Part shown: piece after piece, positions 1 to 8,101 of the stretch | Layout of the letters: the number at the start of each line of letters is the position of its first letter | Numbering within the stretch: the first letter of the stretch is position 1 | DNA from: an uncultured Actinomycetes bacterium | GTDB lineage: Bacteria; Actinomycetota; Actinomycetes; Nanopelagicales; Nanopelagicaceae | Direction: 5' to 3' | DNA: 32,430 bases | Assembly (NCBI GenBank): GCA_903821145.1 | Contig: CAIJKC010000052.1 | Coordinates: 1 to 32,430 of the forward strand | The notes under the pieces: generated by a model | Database searches by the model: none | What the model was told of the DNA's origin: nothing | The model's input: the letters and a program-made list of their open reading frames with translations, nothing else | Translations under genes and position numbers: made by a program

Positions 1-367
1 CAACCACGCCCTGACCGAGAAGCTTTTGACGGGCAGTCAGCCCCAGAGATCGTTGCTTAACAATTTTGCGCCAATCATCGAGGAACCCGACTAGCCCAAG
101 GCCTGCTACTAGCGCAAGAACGAGAAGGGCAGAGGTGCTGATATCTGAACCGGCTAGCAGATGTGAGAAGAAGTATGCGATAACAACCGATGCGATGATG
201 ACCAATCCACCCATCGTTGGTGTTCCACGCTTTACCTGATGTGCAGTTGGTCCATCACTGCGAATCTGCTGACCGTAGCCGCGCTTTGCAAGTATGCGGA
301 TAAATAGTGGTGTGAGAAACATCGAGAGGAAGAGGCCAGAGGCGCCGGCATAGAGGACTCCCTTCAT
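1..367 (-). CDS. mraY: Phospho-N-acetylmuramoyl-pentapeptide transferase MraY (partial, C-terminus outside window)
   Basis: MraY is the integral membrane enzyme that transfers phospho-MurNAc-pentapeptide from UDP to undecaprenyl phosphate, giving lipid I. Only the first ~122 residues are present; the gene runs off the left edge. Reading the minus strand from ATG at 367 gives a first TM segment, the conserved GTPTMGG stretch near residue 50, a second and third TM, and the family motif GFLDDW around residue 100, whose Asp pair belongs to the active site. It is followed by the basic KIVKQRSLGL segment typical of MraY. Its ATG overlaps the murF stop in an ATGA junction, so it is the seventh gene of the dcw operon and probably translationally coupled. 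Identity is based on directly visible motifs. Confidence 0.95.
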   Translation of the reverse strand, partial: MKGVLYAGASGLFLSMFLTPLFIRILAKRGYGQQIRSDGPTAHQVKRGTPTMGGLVIIASVVIAYFFSHLLAGSDISTSALLVLALVAGLGLVGFLDDWRKIVKQRSLGLTARQKLLGQGVV

Positions 368-1749
368 GCCTGCTCCCCCGTATCTCTCAAAGTTATTAAC
401 TCCAACAACTGCTGGGATAGTTTATCGAGTCCTTCAGCGCGTGATGCTTTCACGAGCAGGCTATCTCCGGCTTGAATATTCATGGCGATCTCCATCGCTG
501 CCTGACTATCTGGGCATTCATGAATCGTGAGCTCCTCACAGGTGACGGTATAGAGATCTGTTCCGACCGCCACAAGGTGATCTATCCCCAATCGATCCGC
601 AAGTCTGCCAATCTCCTGATGAGATTCACGTTCTAACCCGCCGAGCTCATGCATCTTCCCTAGGAATGCCCACGAGGAACCACCACGTTCTTGGGCGAAG
701 AGAGCCAAGGTGCGAAGTGCTGCGGCCATACTTTCGGGGTTGGCGTTGTAGGAATCGTTAATGAGGATGTAGTCACCCACATCATGAAGTTCCATACGCC
801 ACTTGCTTGTGCTCTCAGCCGTAGAAAGTGTGGCTGCAATCGTTTCAATGGGAACGTGAAGAGCAGTTGAAATTGCGGCAGCGGCAAGGGCATTAGCGAC
901 TTGATGAGCACCAAGCAGTCGCAGGCTGACAGCAGCCCGGCCTGAAGTGGTCACTAAATCAAAGTGAGCGCGTCCTTCACGAATCTCAACATCAGCAGCT
1001 CGAACTTTGCACAGTGACTTCTCTCCAAAAATCACACGTGAGAGATCAGATCGTGACTGCCCCATCAGTGGGGTGTATTCGTCGTAGGCACCAAGAACCG
1101 CAGTAGCCCCCGATGGCAATGAATCGATGAGTTCACCCTTTGTTTGCGCAATCATCTCTCGGCTTCCAAATTCTCCAAGGTGAGCATTACCGACGACCAG
1201 GACCGCTCCAATTGTTGGCTGCGCAATCTCACAGAGGGCTGCAATATCGCCCTTATGACGGGCACCCATTTCTAGGATGCAGAATTTTGTCTTATCAGTA
1301 CAACGCAGGATCGTGAGCGGTACTCCGATTTCGTTATTGAATGAGCCGGCCGGAACCACCGTCTCCCCTTGCGTCATCAAGATATGACCCAGCAACTCTT
1401 TTGTTGTGGTCTTTCCCTGTGATCCGGTGATGCCAATAAATACGCAATCAGATGATTTCGCTCGTGCTAACTGAGCAAGTGCTTGGAGGGCGATGAGCGC
1501 ATCCGTTACGACTAGACAAGGGCCATTGATCTCACGGGTGGTAATGGCAAACCTCGCTCCTGCAGCAAGTGCAGCTTCAGCGAAATCATTTCCATCTGAG
1601 TGTTCACCAGGGAGTGCGACGAAGAAGCAATCTCCTGTGGCATCGCGTGAATCAATGACTGGATATTGCGTGATGGTGGATTGAGGTTCAAGGCCAATCA
1701 TTCGTGCACCAAGTGCATCAGCAATCTCTTTGATTGTTAAGGCGATCAT
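364..1749 (-). CDS. murF: UDP-N-acetylmuramoyl-tripeptide--D-alanyl-D-alanine ligase MurF
   Basis: MurF is the cytoplasmic Mur ligase that adds D-Ala-D-Ala to the UDP-MurNAc-tripeptide with ATP. The 461-residue length is normal. An N-terminal UDP-binding domain contains DSRDATGDCFFVALPGEHSDG (about 33-53). The ATP-binding loop GITGSQGKTTTK lies at 106-117. The central domain has FNNEIGVPLTILR and the ATP-contact segment NDSYNANPESM near 330. The C-terminal ligase domain includes LGKMHELG. The ATG overlaps the murE stop (ATGA) and the gene's own stop overlaps mraY, so it sits in a coupled chain with no internal promoter evident. The same Mur-ligase fold occurs in MurE next door, but NDSYNANP and the tripeptide-ligase layout distinguish MurF. 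Confidence 0.96.
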   Translation of the reverse strand: MIALTIKEIADALGARMIGLEPQSTITQYPVIDSRDATGDCFFVALPGEHSDGNDFAEAALAAGARFAITTREINGPCLVVTDALIALQALAQLARAKSSDCVFIGITGSQGKTTTKELLGHILMTQGETVVPAGSFNNEIGVPLTILRCTDKTKFCILEMGARHKGDIAALCEIAQPTIGAVLVVGNAHLGEFGSREMIAQTKGELIDSLPSGATAVLGAYDEYTPLMGQSRSDLSRVIFGEKSLCKVRAADVEIREGRAHFDLVTTSGRAAVSLRLLGAHQVANALAAAAISTALHVPIETIAATLSTAESTSKWRMELHDVGDYILINDSYNANPESMAAALRTLALFAQERGGSSWAFLGKMHELGGLERESHQEIGRLADRLGIDHLVAVGTDLYTVTCEELTIHECPDSQAAMEIAMNIQAGDSLLVKASRAEGLDKLSQQLLELITLRDTGEQA

Positions 1750-3224
1750 GAGAGCCTCTCAATCGCTCGAGCAAGTTCCACGCGATCCTCAAAGGGATGC
1801 TTAATTCCTTGAATCTCTTGGCCCATCTCATGGCCCTTACCTAAAATAATCACGGTATCTCCTGCTTGCGCCTCACTCACTGCAATCGCAATGGCTCCCC
1901 GGCGATCTACCTCAGCCACAATCTTCTCACTTGGCTCCTTGCCATTGAGCATGGCTGCAAGGATTACATCTGGGCTTTCACTTCGTGGGTTATCACTTGT
2001 GAAGATTGCCAGGTCACTTCCTGCAACGAGTGCATCCCCCATAAGTGGGCGCTTTGTGGCATCGCGATCTCCACCGCATCCAAGGACAGCAATCACTCGA
2101 CCAGATGTAATTTCTTTCACGGCGCCGAGCACACGTGATACGGCATCTGGAGTATGAGCAAAGTCCACTAGAGCTAGGAAATTCTGCCCAATCGAAACAG
2201 TCTCGAGTCGTCCGGGTGCACCGACTAATTTCACAAGGTCACGACCGATGGCAAGGTGGTCTAATCCGGTAGAAACTCCAAGGGCGACAGCAAGCAGTGT
2301 GTTATCAAGATTGTGTAGTCCAACGAGTGGGACAGTCCCCTCGATCAGAATGCCGCCTACTCCTCGGATAGCAACTTCATAGCCACCCTTGATCTGATGA
2401 ATAGATGTGTAATGCCAATCAGCTTTGTGATTCTCACGGGAGAGGCTCTCTGTAGGAATTTCAGCGCTTTCATAGATGCGCTGACCCCAGGGATCATCAA
2501 TAGTCACAAGTGCTCGGTTGGCATACTCCTGAGTGAAGAGTGAGCGCTTTGCAGCGAAGTAGTTCTCCATCGATCCATGGAAATCCAAGTGATCTTGGGT
2601 CAGATTAGTGAATGCTACAAGTTCAAAGTGCGAGCCGAGCATTCGCTTATGTGAAAGGGCGTGGCTGCTCACCTCCATCACGGCATGGCTCAGAGAACGC
2701 TCGCGCATTGACGCGGCTATAGCCTGAAGTTCTGTACCTTCTGGGGTCGTGAAGCTTGCTGAGTAGAAATCGCTACCGACTGAAATACCCACAGTACCGA
2801 TCATGCCGACTTCACGTTGTTGCATCTGCCAGAGTTGGTTCAGAAGTGAGGCAGTTGTCGTCTTGCCATTTGTCCCAGTAATGCCAACGCTCATCATCGC
2901 CGAGAATGGACGGTCATAGAACCAGGATGCAATATCTGCTGCAATGGAACGTGGATCGGGATGAATGATGACCGGCAATGTAGTGCCGACAAGGTTTGCA
3001 CCTTCAGGATCAGTAAGTACCGCCACCGCACCTTTTGCCAGAATCTCACCGATGAAAGATGCGCCATGCACCTTGCTCCCAGGAAGAGCGATGAAGAGAT
3101 CACCTGCTTCGAGGTATTGGGTGTTGCTTGTTAATCCGGAGAAATCGCCAGCAAGAGTGCAGTCAACCGAGAGAAACCGTCCGAGTTCAGTGAAAGATTT
3201 GCTGTGGCTATTAATGGGTCGCAT
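1746..3224 (-). CDS. murE: UDP-N-acetylmuramoyl-L-alanyl-D-glutamate--2,6-diaminopimelate ligase MurE
   Basis: MurE adds the third stem-peptide residue to UDP-MurNAc-L-Ala-D-Glu in the cytoplasm. I place the start at ATG 3224 (492 aa): AGGTGG lies a few bases upstream, and the open frame beyond this point runs inside ftsI and codes for unrelated sequence. The start overlaps the ftsI end by 14 bases. Visible motifs are the UDP-site block LTSNTQYLEAGDLFIALPG (31-49), P-loop GITGTNGKTTT (114-124), the ATP/Mg region MEVSSHAL, the probable carbamylated Lys in YFAAKRSLF (K226), and DNPR at 411-414. DNPR is the established hallmark of enzymes adding meso-diaminopimelate rather than lysine, so A1gamma-type peptidoglycan is the likely consequence (inference). 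Confidence 0.95.
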   Translation of the reverse strand: MRPINSHSKSFTELGRFLSVDCTLAGDFSGLTSNTQYLEAGDLFIALPGSKVHGASFIGEILAKGAVAVLTDPEGANLVGTTLPVIIHPDPRSIAADIASWFYDRPFSAMMSVGITGTNGKTTTASLLNQLWQMQQREVGMIGTVGISVGSDFYSASFTTPEGTELQAIAASMRERSLSHAVMEVSSHALSHKRMLGSHFELVAFTNLTQDHLDFHGSMENYFAAKRSLFTQEYANRALVTIDDPWGQRIYESAEIPTESLSRENHKADWHYTSIHQIKGGYEVAIRGVGGILIEGTVPLVGLHNLDNTLLAVALGVSTGLDHLAIGRDLVKLVGAPGRLETVSIGQNFLALVDFAHTPDAVSRVLGAVKEITSGRVIAVLGCGGDRDATKRPLMGDALVAGSDLAIFTSDNPRSESPDVILAAMLNGKEPSEKIVAEVDRRGAIAIAVSEAQAGDTVIILGKGHEMGQEIQGIKHPFEDRVELARAIERLS

Positions 3225-4998
3225 TGGCCACCTGCAACGCTGCTTGAGTGAGTGGGTAGTGAATTGTCGATGGCGCTGTTGGCGCGATGTGTTTGGACTG
3301 TAAGACAAAACTCATCACTTTCTTGAAAACCGGAGCTGCAACCGTTCCTCCAAAGTGCTGACCCTTGGGATCTTGAACAACAACACTGACCACGTAGCGA
3401 GGAACATCTGCAGGTGCAAAACCAATAAAGGATGCGGTGTAACCGCTGTATCCCCCAGTGCCATTTGCTCTCATCGCTGTGCCAGTCTTACCAGCTACGC
3501 GATAGCCAGGGATCGCAGCTTCGGGTGCTGTGCCATCCGGTCCCACAACGCTCTCCATCATCAGTCGCATCTGCGTTGCCGTGGCAGCGCTAACCACCCT
3601 CGTTGTTGATGACGGTTTTGACGCTGTGAAATTTCCGCTTGGATCAAAGTAGCCAGCCACTACATTCGGCGTTACTCGCACGCCATCGTTGGCAATCGTT
3701 GCAAAGACACTTGTCGCCTGGAGAGCCGTGAGCGAATAGCCCTGACCAAAGGCGATCGTTGGAGCTGAGGTCGCTGACCAGGTCGACACAGGGTGAAGAA
3801 TTCCCTGCGTCTCACCTGGTAAGTGCGAACCTGTCAGTTGCCCAATTCCAAACTTCTGCAAGTAAGAGAAAAGTGTGTCGTTGCTCATCATTGCACCGAC
3901 TTGAATCGCCCCGGTATTACTCGACTCAGCAAGTGCTCCGGTTGTGGTCATGATCTGAGTAGGGTGGGCCTGATGGTCGTGAAAGGTGGTACCCCCAACT
4001 TTGAGCCCATAGGGGATGGTCAGCAAAGTTGTCGGAGTGATCTTTCCTTCCTCCATGGCTGCGGAATAGGTAATAATCTTTCCGACCGAGCCAGGCTCAT
4101 AAGCATCTGTGACCGCTGGATTACGTAGAACCGAGAGATCAGTGATTGATTTCGTCGGATCAAATGTTGGTGCTGACGCCTGTGCGAGAATTTGTCCAGT
4201 CTTTGGATCCATTACAACGACTGTTCCTGAAAGTGCATGTGCCTGCTTCACAGCTGCAGAGATGGCATCTTGAGCAACCCATTGAATATCTCGATCAATC
4301 GTGAGTTGGACACCCGTTCCAGGCTTCGCTTCTGTAAGAACTTCTTTTGAACCTGGGATCACAGTTCCTGCGCCATTTGCAAAGAGGTAGCGTCCGTTCA
4401 CTCCTGTAAGAGTTGAATCTAAACTCTCTTCAATGCCGCCGGCTCCAACACCAGCATCGTTGATCTTTCCAATCAGGGATGCTGCAAGGGCTCCTGTTGG
4501 ATAGTCGCGTACGTACGAGCGCTCTGAGTAGAAGCCGAGCATGCGATTTGCTAACCCCCCGGGCTGCTTGATGACTTGAGTGTTGTAGTCATTCAGAGCC
4601 TGGTTTACCGAGTTCCACACCGCTGGCTCCACTTGCTTGGCGATGATTTGGTAGCGCTTTGTTCCACTGAGCAAGGGAAGGAGCTCACTGGTTGTCATCG
4701 ATAGATAGGGAGCCACAAGAGCAGCTGTTTTTGCAGGATCGGAGATTTGCACCTGATCCACCACGATATTGATCGCAGCAACGCTGCGGGCAAGCTCTAC
4801 GCCATTGATATCTGTGATAGTTCCACGTGGTGCCAGCAAGACCGAGGAGTTCAAGAGTTCGGAGTTTGCCCGAGCGGTATATCCCCCAGCCTGGACTGCT
4901 TGAACATCGATGAGCCGTAGACCAAAGAGGAGAAAGACGCCTGCAGCGATACTCACCAACTGCATGATGCGCTTGGTGGTGAGCTGTGTTTCACTCAT
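3211..4998 (-). CDS. ftsI: Septal peptidoglycan D,D-transpeptidase FtsI (class B penicillin-binding protein, PBP3)
   Basis: FtsI crosslinks septal peptidoglycan during division. It is bitopic: a short cytoplasmic tail, one TM segment (about 12-30), a PBP dimerisation/pedestal domain with LAPRGTITDINGVELA (55-70), and a transpeptidase domain with all three catalytic motifs. These are SVGK with the acylated Ser at 304, SSN at 359-361 and KTG at 504-506. The 595-residue length is typical for actinobacteria, and there is no C-terminal PASTA repeat, as expected for FtsI rather than Pbp2x-like proteins. ATG overlaps the ftsL stop (ATGA). The partners FtsL and, in general, FtsW/FtsQ act with it; ftsW is not in the window but normally lies beyond mraY-murD. 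Confidence 0.96.
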   Translation of the reverse strand: MSETQLTTKRIMQLVSIAAGVFLLFGLRLIDVQAVQAGGYTARANSELLNSSVLLAPRGTITDINGVELARSVAAINIVVDQVQISDPAKTAALVAPYLSMTTSELLPLLSGTKRYQIIAKQVEPAVWNSVNQALNDYNTQVIKQPGGLANRMLGFYSERSYVRDYPTGALAASLIGKINDAGVGAGGIEESLDSTLTGVNGRYLFANGAGTVIPGSKEVLTEAKPGTGVQLTIDRDIQWVAQDAISAAVKQAHALSGTVVVMDPKTGQILAQASAPTFDPTKSITDLSVLRNPAVTDAYEPGSVGKIITYSAAMEEGKITPTTLLTIPYGLKVGGTTFHDHQAHPTQIMTTTGALAESSNTGAIQVGAMMSNDTLFSYLQKFGIGQLTGSHLPGETQGILHPVSTWSATSAPTIAFGQGYSLTALQATSVFATIANDGVRVTPNVVAGYFDPSGNFTASKPSSTTRVVSAATATQMRLMMESVVGPDGTAPEAAIPGYRVAGKTGTAMRANGTGGYSGYTASFIGFAPADVPRYVVSVVVQDPKGQHFGGTVAAPVFKKVMSFVLQSKHIAPTAPSTIHYPLTQAALQVANATH

Positions 4999-5393
4999 TT
5001 CTGGGTGCCGCTCAATTCGATAAATGCAGGTGTTGCATTGGCGACCATACCAAGCTTCTTCGCGGAAGCTGAGAGTGAGACAGGTGAGCTCTTGATTGCA
5101 GCCGCTCTTAAAATTGCATCACGCTGATCGTTAACGGTGTTCATTTGGTGCTTAAGTCGCTGAAGAACGAAGGCATCTTGATTGAGCGAAGTATTGATAA
5201 CAAGGAGTGCAATGAGACTGGCCATAAAGATTCCAGCCAACACGGTCATGAATGCACGAATTTGGATCTCTTCGCCGGCTTCAACGCGAAGTTCAGGTAC
5301 CAAACGCAGAACAACACGGGTCGATCCTTTGATGACTGCAGCGCGAGAGCGTGCGATCGTCGGTGCGATCGGTGCAAAGAGTGCGATAGCCAT
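4995..5393 (-). CDS. ftsL: Cell division protein FtsL-like (bitopic, coiled coil)
   Basis: This 132-residue protein has a basic cytoplasmic N-terminus, one TM segment at about 48-68, then a heptad-rich stretch LQRLKHQMNTVNDQRDAILR (78-97) that would form a short coiled coil. A C-terminal ASAKKLGMVANATPAFIEL block follows, resembling the conserved tail of actinobacterial FtsL/septum-formation-initiator proteins. FtsL pairs with DivIC/FtsB and FtsQ to activate FtsWI at the septum. FtsL sequences diverge strongly, so the call rests on size, topology, the tail motif and its position between rsmH and ftsI. The start codon shares one base with the rsmH stop (TAATG), indicating translational coupling. 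Confidence 0.88.
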   Translation of the reverse strand: MAIALFAPIAPTIARSRAAVIKGSTRVVLRLVPELRVEAGEEIQIRAFMTVLAGIFMASLIALLVINTSLNQDAFVLQRLKHQMNTVNDQRDAILRAAAIKSSPVSLSASAKKLGMVANATPAFIELSGTQK

Positions 5394-6346
5394 TATGCAG
5401 CCAACCTTTCGACTGCTCGTAATCTCATTGACTGAGCTCGTGAATTATCAATCATCTCTTCATTGCTAGCAGATTCACTTCCTGCAATGAGTAGGCGATA
5501 TTTTGCGGCTGAATTAGGAAGATCAATCGGTAAGCCAAGAGGTGTTCCAGATTTACACACTGTGGCAATCGCAGATTTCACAATCTTGTCTTCAAGAGAT
5601 TGATAAGACATGACGACTAGACGACCAGAGATGGTGAGTACGGAGAGGGCTGCAGGAATTGCCCTAGTGAGGATTTCTAATTCTTGATTGACTTCGATAC
5701 GAAGTGCTTGGAATGTGCGCTTTGCTGGGTTTCCGCCGGTACGACGAGCTGGCGCTGGAATACTCTCTTTCACGATATCGGCAAGCACCTTTGTACTATT
5801 GAGAGTGCCAGCGGTGCGAGCATCAATAATGCGATCGACAATGCGTGGCGCGAACTTTTCATCACCAAAGTTGCGAAGAATGCGGATCAGCGTGTTCCGG
5901 TCATATGTCATCAATACTTCATAGGCGGATATGCCTTGTGATTGATCCATACGCATATCGAGAGGTGCATCCTGGGAGTAGGCAAAACCGCGGTCTGCAA
6001 CATCGAGCTGCATCGAAGAAACTCCGAGATCAAAAAGAATGCCATCAACAGCTTCGATATTGAGTGAGGCTAAGACTTCAGCAATCTCGCTGTATACGGC
6101 ATGAACGATAATGATGCGAGAGCCAAATTGTGCAGTACGGGTACGAGCAATTTCGATTGCAGCAAGATCACGATCAAGACCAATCACCGTGAGTTCTGGA
6201 TAACGAGAGAGTAATTCACTTGTATGCCCAGCAAGACCAAGGGTCGCATCAATGACATAAGCACTCTTCTTCTCAGCGATTGCTCTTTCGATTGCAGGAG
6301 CAAGCAGTGCGATACAGCGATCGAGTGCGACTGGTACGTGTTGCAT
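5393..6346 (-). CDS. rsmH: 16S rRNA (cytosine(1402)-N(4))-methyltransferase RsmH (MraW)
   Basis: RsmH methylates N4 of C1402 in the decoding centre of 16S rRNA using SAM. At 317 residues it has the usual size. Motifs in order: HVPVALDRCIALL at the N-terminus, the SAM-binding motif VIDATLGLAGHTSELL (about 32-47), GLDRD, the family signature ILFDLGVSSMQLD followed by RGFAYSQDAPLDMRMD, and NPAKRTFQALRIEVN in the C-terminal half. One small difference is that the SAM loop reads LGLAGHT instead of the more common G-G-H arrangement. The ribosome binding site AAAGGGGAAG sits about 4 bases upstream of ATG 6346. Its second-place position in the dcw operon is the usual one, after mraZ. Confidence 0.96.
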   Translation of the reverse strand: MQHVPVALDRCIALLAPAIERAIAEKKSAYVIDATLGLAGHTSELLSRYPELTVIGLDRDLAAIEIARTRTAQFGSRIIIVHAVYSEIAEVLASLNIEAVDGILFDLGVSSMQLDVADRGFAYSQDAPLDMRMDQSQGISAYEVLMTYDRNTLIRILRNFGDEKFAPRIVDRIIDARTAGTLNSTKVLADIVKESIPAPARRTGGNPAKRTFQALRIEVNQELEILTRAIPAALSVLTISGRLVVMSYQSLEDKIVKSAIATVCKSGTPLGLPIDLPNSAAKYRLLIAGSESASNEEMIDNSRAQSMRLRAVERLAA

Positions 6347-6508
6347 CTGCTTCCCCTTTCTCTAAGTCGTGCTCTTGCTCACTTCTTAAAGCGCCCCCGC
6401 GCTCCCCTTTCTGTACTTAGGTCACCGCCGACCGACGGATCTTGGGGGATATCGGCGCCGGGGAAGAGGCGTCGATAACTGAAGATCGGCAGTGGCCTAA
6501 ATAAAGAT
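6347..6508 (-). other. mraZ-rsmH intergenic spacer with a small GC-rich hairpin
   Basis: This 162-base spacer is the only real gap in an otherwise overlapping operon. I see no convincing ORF of its own; the open frames running through it continue out-of-frame from mraZ. On the minus strand it holds a perfect 5-bp hairpin, AGCGC-GGGG-GCGCT (6390-6403), followed by only two T residues, and then the rsmH ribosome binding site. The hairpin could be a weak attenuator or an mRNA processing or stability element; its function is not shown by the sequence. Confidence 0.45.
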
Positions 6509-6940
6509 TTAGAAGAGTCCTGGGAGCACCTCCGTTGACACATCTGCAAAACCCTTCTCGCGATCTGCGAGGTAGGTACTCCATGCAGTGGCATCCCAAA
6601 TTTCTAATCGGGTATTTGCGCCGATAACGACGCAGTCTTTTTCAAGGCCGGCATAGGTTCGTAAGCCGCCAGGAATAGTTACGCGTCCTTGTTTATCTGG
6701 AGTCTCATCATGGGCTCCAGCGAACATGACGCGCATGTAATCGCGCGCCGCCTTCTCGGTGACGGGTGCTTGACGAAGGCGGTCGGTGATTGCGGAAAAT
6801 TCTTTTGCAGGAAAGACATAGAGGCAGCGCTCTTGGCCCTTGGTAATGACCAGGCCTTTAGCGAGCTCTTCACGGAATCTGGCGGGCAAGATAATGCGCC
6901 CTTTTTCATCGAGTTTAGGTTCGTGGGTGCCGAGAAACAT
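6509..6940 (-). CDS. mraZ: Transcriptional regulator / division cluster protein MraZ
   Basis: MraZ is a DNA-binding protein of the AbrB-like fold that regulates its own dcw operon. The start is set at ATG 6940 (143 aa) because GGGAGGT lies 7-8 bases upstream. A GTG three codons earlier (6949) would overlap that ribosome binding site. The protein begins [19 protein letters not shown] and contains the two repeats of the SpoVT/AbrB-like MraZ domain: the first around [15 protein letters not shown], the second around [14 protein letters not shown]. Both repeats keep the D-x-x-G-R core that contacts DNA. It heads the division cluster, directly downstream of a decameric repeat array at 7021-7080 that is its probable operator. 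Confidence 0.95.
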   Translation of the reverse strand: MFLGTHEPKLDEKGRIILPARFREELAKGLVITKGQERCLYVFPAKEFSAITDRLRQAPVTEKAARDYMRVMFAGAHDETPDKQGRVTIPGGLRTYAGLEKDCVVIGANTRLEIWDATAWSTYLADREKGFADVSTEVLPGLF

Positions 6941-6994
6941 CGTGCCCACCTCCCCTTTATGCCCGTTTCGTTCCTACGAGCTCTTGCTTTTACG

Positions 6995-7014
6995 CTTAAA
7001 TCCCCCGATTTAAG
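6995..7014 (-). promoter_or_regulatory. Perfect 8-bp inverted repeat in the mraZ leader
   Basis: Arms CTTAAATC and GATTTAAG are separated by GGGG on the minus strand. The element lies between the decamer array and the mraZ ribosome binding site. If transcription starts just after the array, it would form a hairpin near the 5' end of the mraZ transcript. It could instead be a protein-binding palindrome. The AT-rich stem and missing T-tract argue against a terminator. Confidence 0.5.
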
Positions 7015-7020
7015 GTCGTG

Positions 7021-7080
7021 GCACCACTTTACTCCACTTTTCTCCATTTTCAACCATCTTTGACCACTTTCTTTCCCTTT
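7021..7080 (-). promoter_or_regulatory. Tandem decamer array, candidate MraZ operator
   Basis: On the plus strand six consecutive 10-base units share the pattern NNNCCACTTT (minus strand AAAGTGGNNN). Units at 7021, 7031 and 7061 match fully; those at 7041, 7051 and 7071 have one to three changes. Strict 10-bp phasing puts every repeat on the same helix face. MraZ boxes described in mollicutes are direct AAAGTG[T/G] repeats with 3-nt spacers, and E. coli uses TGGG repeats with similar phasing. This array has the same form and lies about 80 bases upstream of mraZ. A possible promoter inside it is TTGAAA (7048-7053), a 16-base spacer and TAAAGT (7026-7031), which would make bound MraZ an autorepressor. 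The promoter assignment is weaker than the array itself. Confidence 0.8.
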
Positions 7081-7134
7081 TACCCCCATCTGCCCCACCA
7101 GCCAAAGCTTCGCAATCCGGGCACCCCCAAGGGC

Positions 7135-7140
7135 TAGAGT
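7135..7140 (+). promoter_or_regulatory. -10 element of the ABC exporter operon (leaderless)
   Basis: TAGAGT matches the TANNNT -10 consensus and ends 7 bases before ATG 7148. Transcription would start at or next to the A of the start codon. No ribosome binding site is visible. No clear -35 is seen. Confidence 0.6.
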
Positions 7141-7147
7141 TCGCCAA

Positions 7148-8101
7148 ATGAGCACAATTGGTCCCGCTGCAGGCGGTAAAGAGCCTTTGATCATCGCCCG
7201 GGGCCTTCGCAAGGAGTACGGGGATTTCACCGCCGTCGATGGCATCGATTTTCAGGTCAACCGTGGAGACTCCTTCGGCTTCCTTGGGCCAAATGGCGCG
7301 GGGAAATCGACAACGATGCGCATCATCGCCGCCACACTCACCCGCTCTGGCGGAGATATCACTATCTTGGGTAAAGACCCAGAAGTTCGTGGCCCTGAAA
7401 TTCGTGCCCACCTTGGTGTTGTCCCTCAACAAGATAATTTAGATAACTCGCTGACCGTGGAAGACAATTTGTATGTCTACGGTCGCTACTTCGGGTTATC
7501 GAAGAAATTTATTCACGGAAAAATCGAAGAGCTCCTGGCATTTGCGCAGTTAGAAGAGAAACGCGGCGTCAAAGTTGAAGCGCTCTCGGGAGGAATGAAG
7601 CGACGCCTAACAATTGCACGCGCTCTCGTCAGTGAACCAGAAATTCTCATGCTCGATGAACCAACGACAGGACTTGATCCGCAAGCACGTCACATTTTGT
7701 GGGATCGTCTCTTCCGTTTGAAAGAGCAAGGCGTCACTCTCTTAATCACCACCCATTACATGGATGAGGCCGAGCAACTCTGTGATCGCCTCATGGTGAT
7801 GGATAAGGGTCGCATCATGGCCGAAGACTCCCCTGCCAATCTCATTAAAACCTATTCCACGAAAGAAGTTCTTGAGGTTCGATTCGGTTCAGATCGCAAC
7901 GCCCAATTCGCCGATCAACTTCGTTCAATGTGTGATCGGATTGAAGTACTTCCTGATCGCGTCTTGATGTACTCAGATGATTGTGAAACTTTGCTTCATA
8001 ACGTTGTAAGTAAAGGTATGCAGCCCACCACTTCACTTGTACGACGTAGCTCACTTGAAGATGTCTTCTTGCGCCTTACCGGACGCTCGTTGGTTGAATA
8101 A
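7148..8101 (+). CDS. ABC-2 type exporter, ATP-binding protein (DrrA/NodI/CcmA-like)
   Basis: This 317-residue ATPase powers an export-type ABC transporter with the two permeases that follow. Visible motifs: Walker A GPNGAGKS (47-54), Q-loop PQQDN (93-97), signature LSGGM (146-150), Walker B ILMLDEP (166-172) with the D-loop following, and H-loop His203 in TTHYMDEAEQ. The THYMDEAE block and the C-terminal domain of about 100 residues are typical of the DrrA/NodI subfamily, which exports drugs, lipids or lipo-oligosaccharides. The substrate cannot be read from the sequence. The gene is divergent from mraZ and appears leaderless. Its TAA overlaps the next ATG (TAATG), coupling it to the first permease. 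Confidence 0.92.
   Translation: MSTIGPAAGGKEPLIIARGLRKEYGDFTAVDGIDFQVNRGDSFGFLGPNGAGKSTTMRIIAATLTRSGGDITILGKDPEVRGPEIRAHLGVVPQQDNLDNSLTVEDNLYVYGRYFGLSKKFIHGKIEELLAFAQLEEKRGVKVEALSGGMKRRLTIARALVSEPEILMLDEPTTGLDPQARHILWDRLFRLKEQGVTLLITTHYMDEAEQLCDRLMVMDKGRIMAEDSPANLIKTYSTKEVLEVRFGSDRNAQFADQLRSMCDRIEVLPDRVLMYSDDCETLLHNVVSKGMQPTTSLVRRSSLEDVFLRLTGRSLVE

Noticed and set aside
3225-3308. N-terminal extension of MurE by 28 codons
   Set aside because: It lies within ftsI, is rich in Arg/Gln/His unlike MurE, and the ATG at 3224 has a ribosome binding site.
6379-6599. Two small minus-strand frames in the mraZ-rsmH spacer
   Set aside because: Both are out-of-frame continuations through mraZ with biased composition; neither has a start signal or family resemblance.
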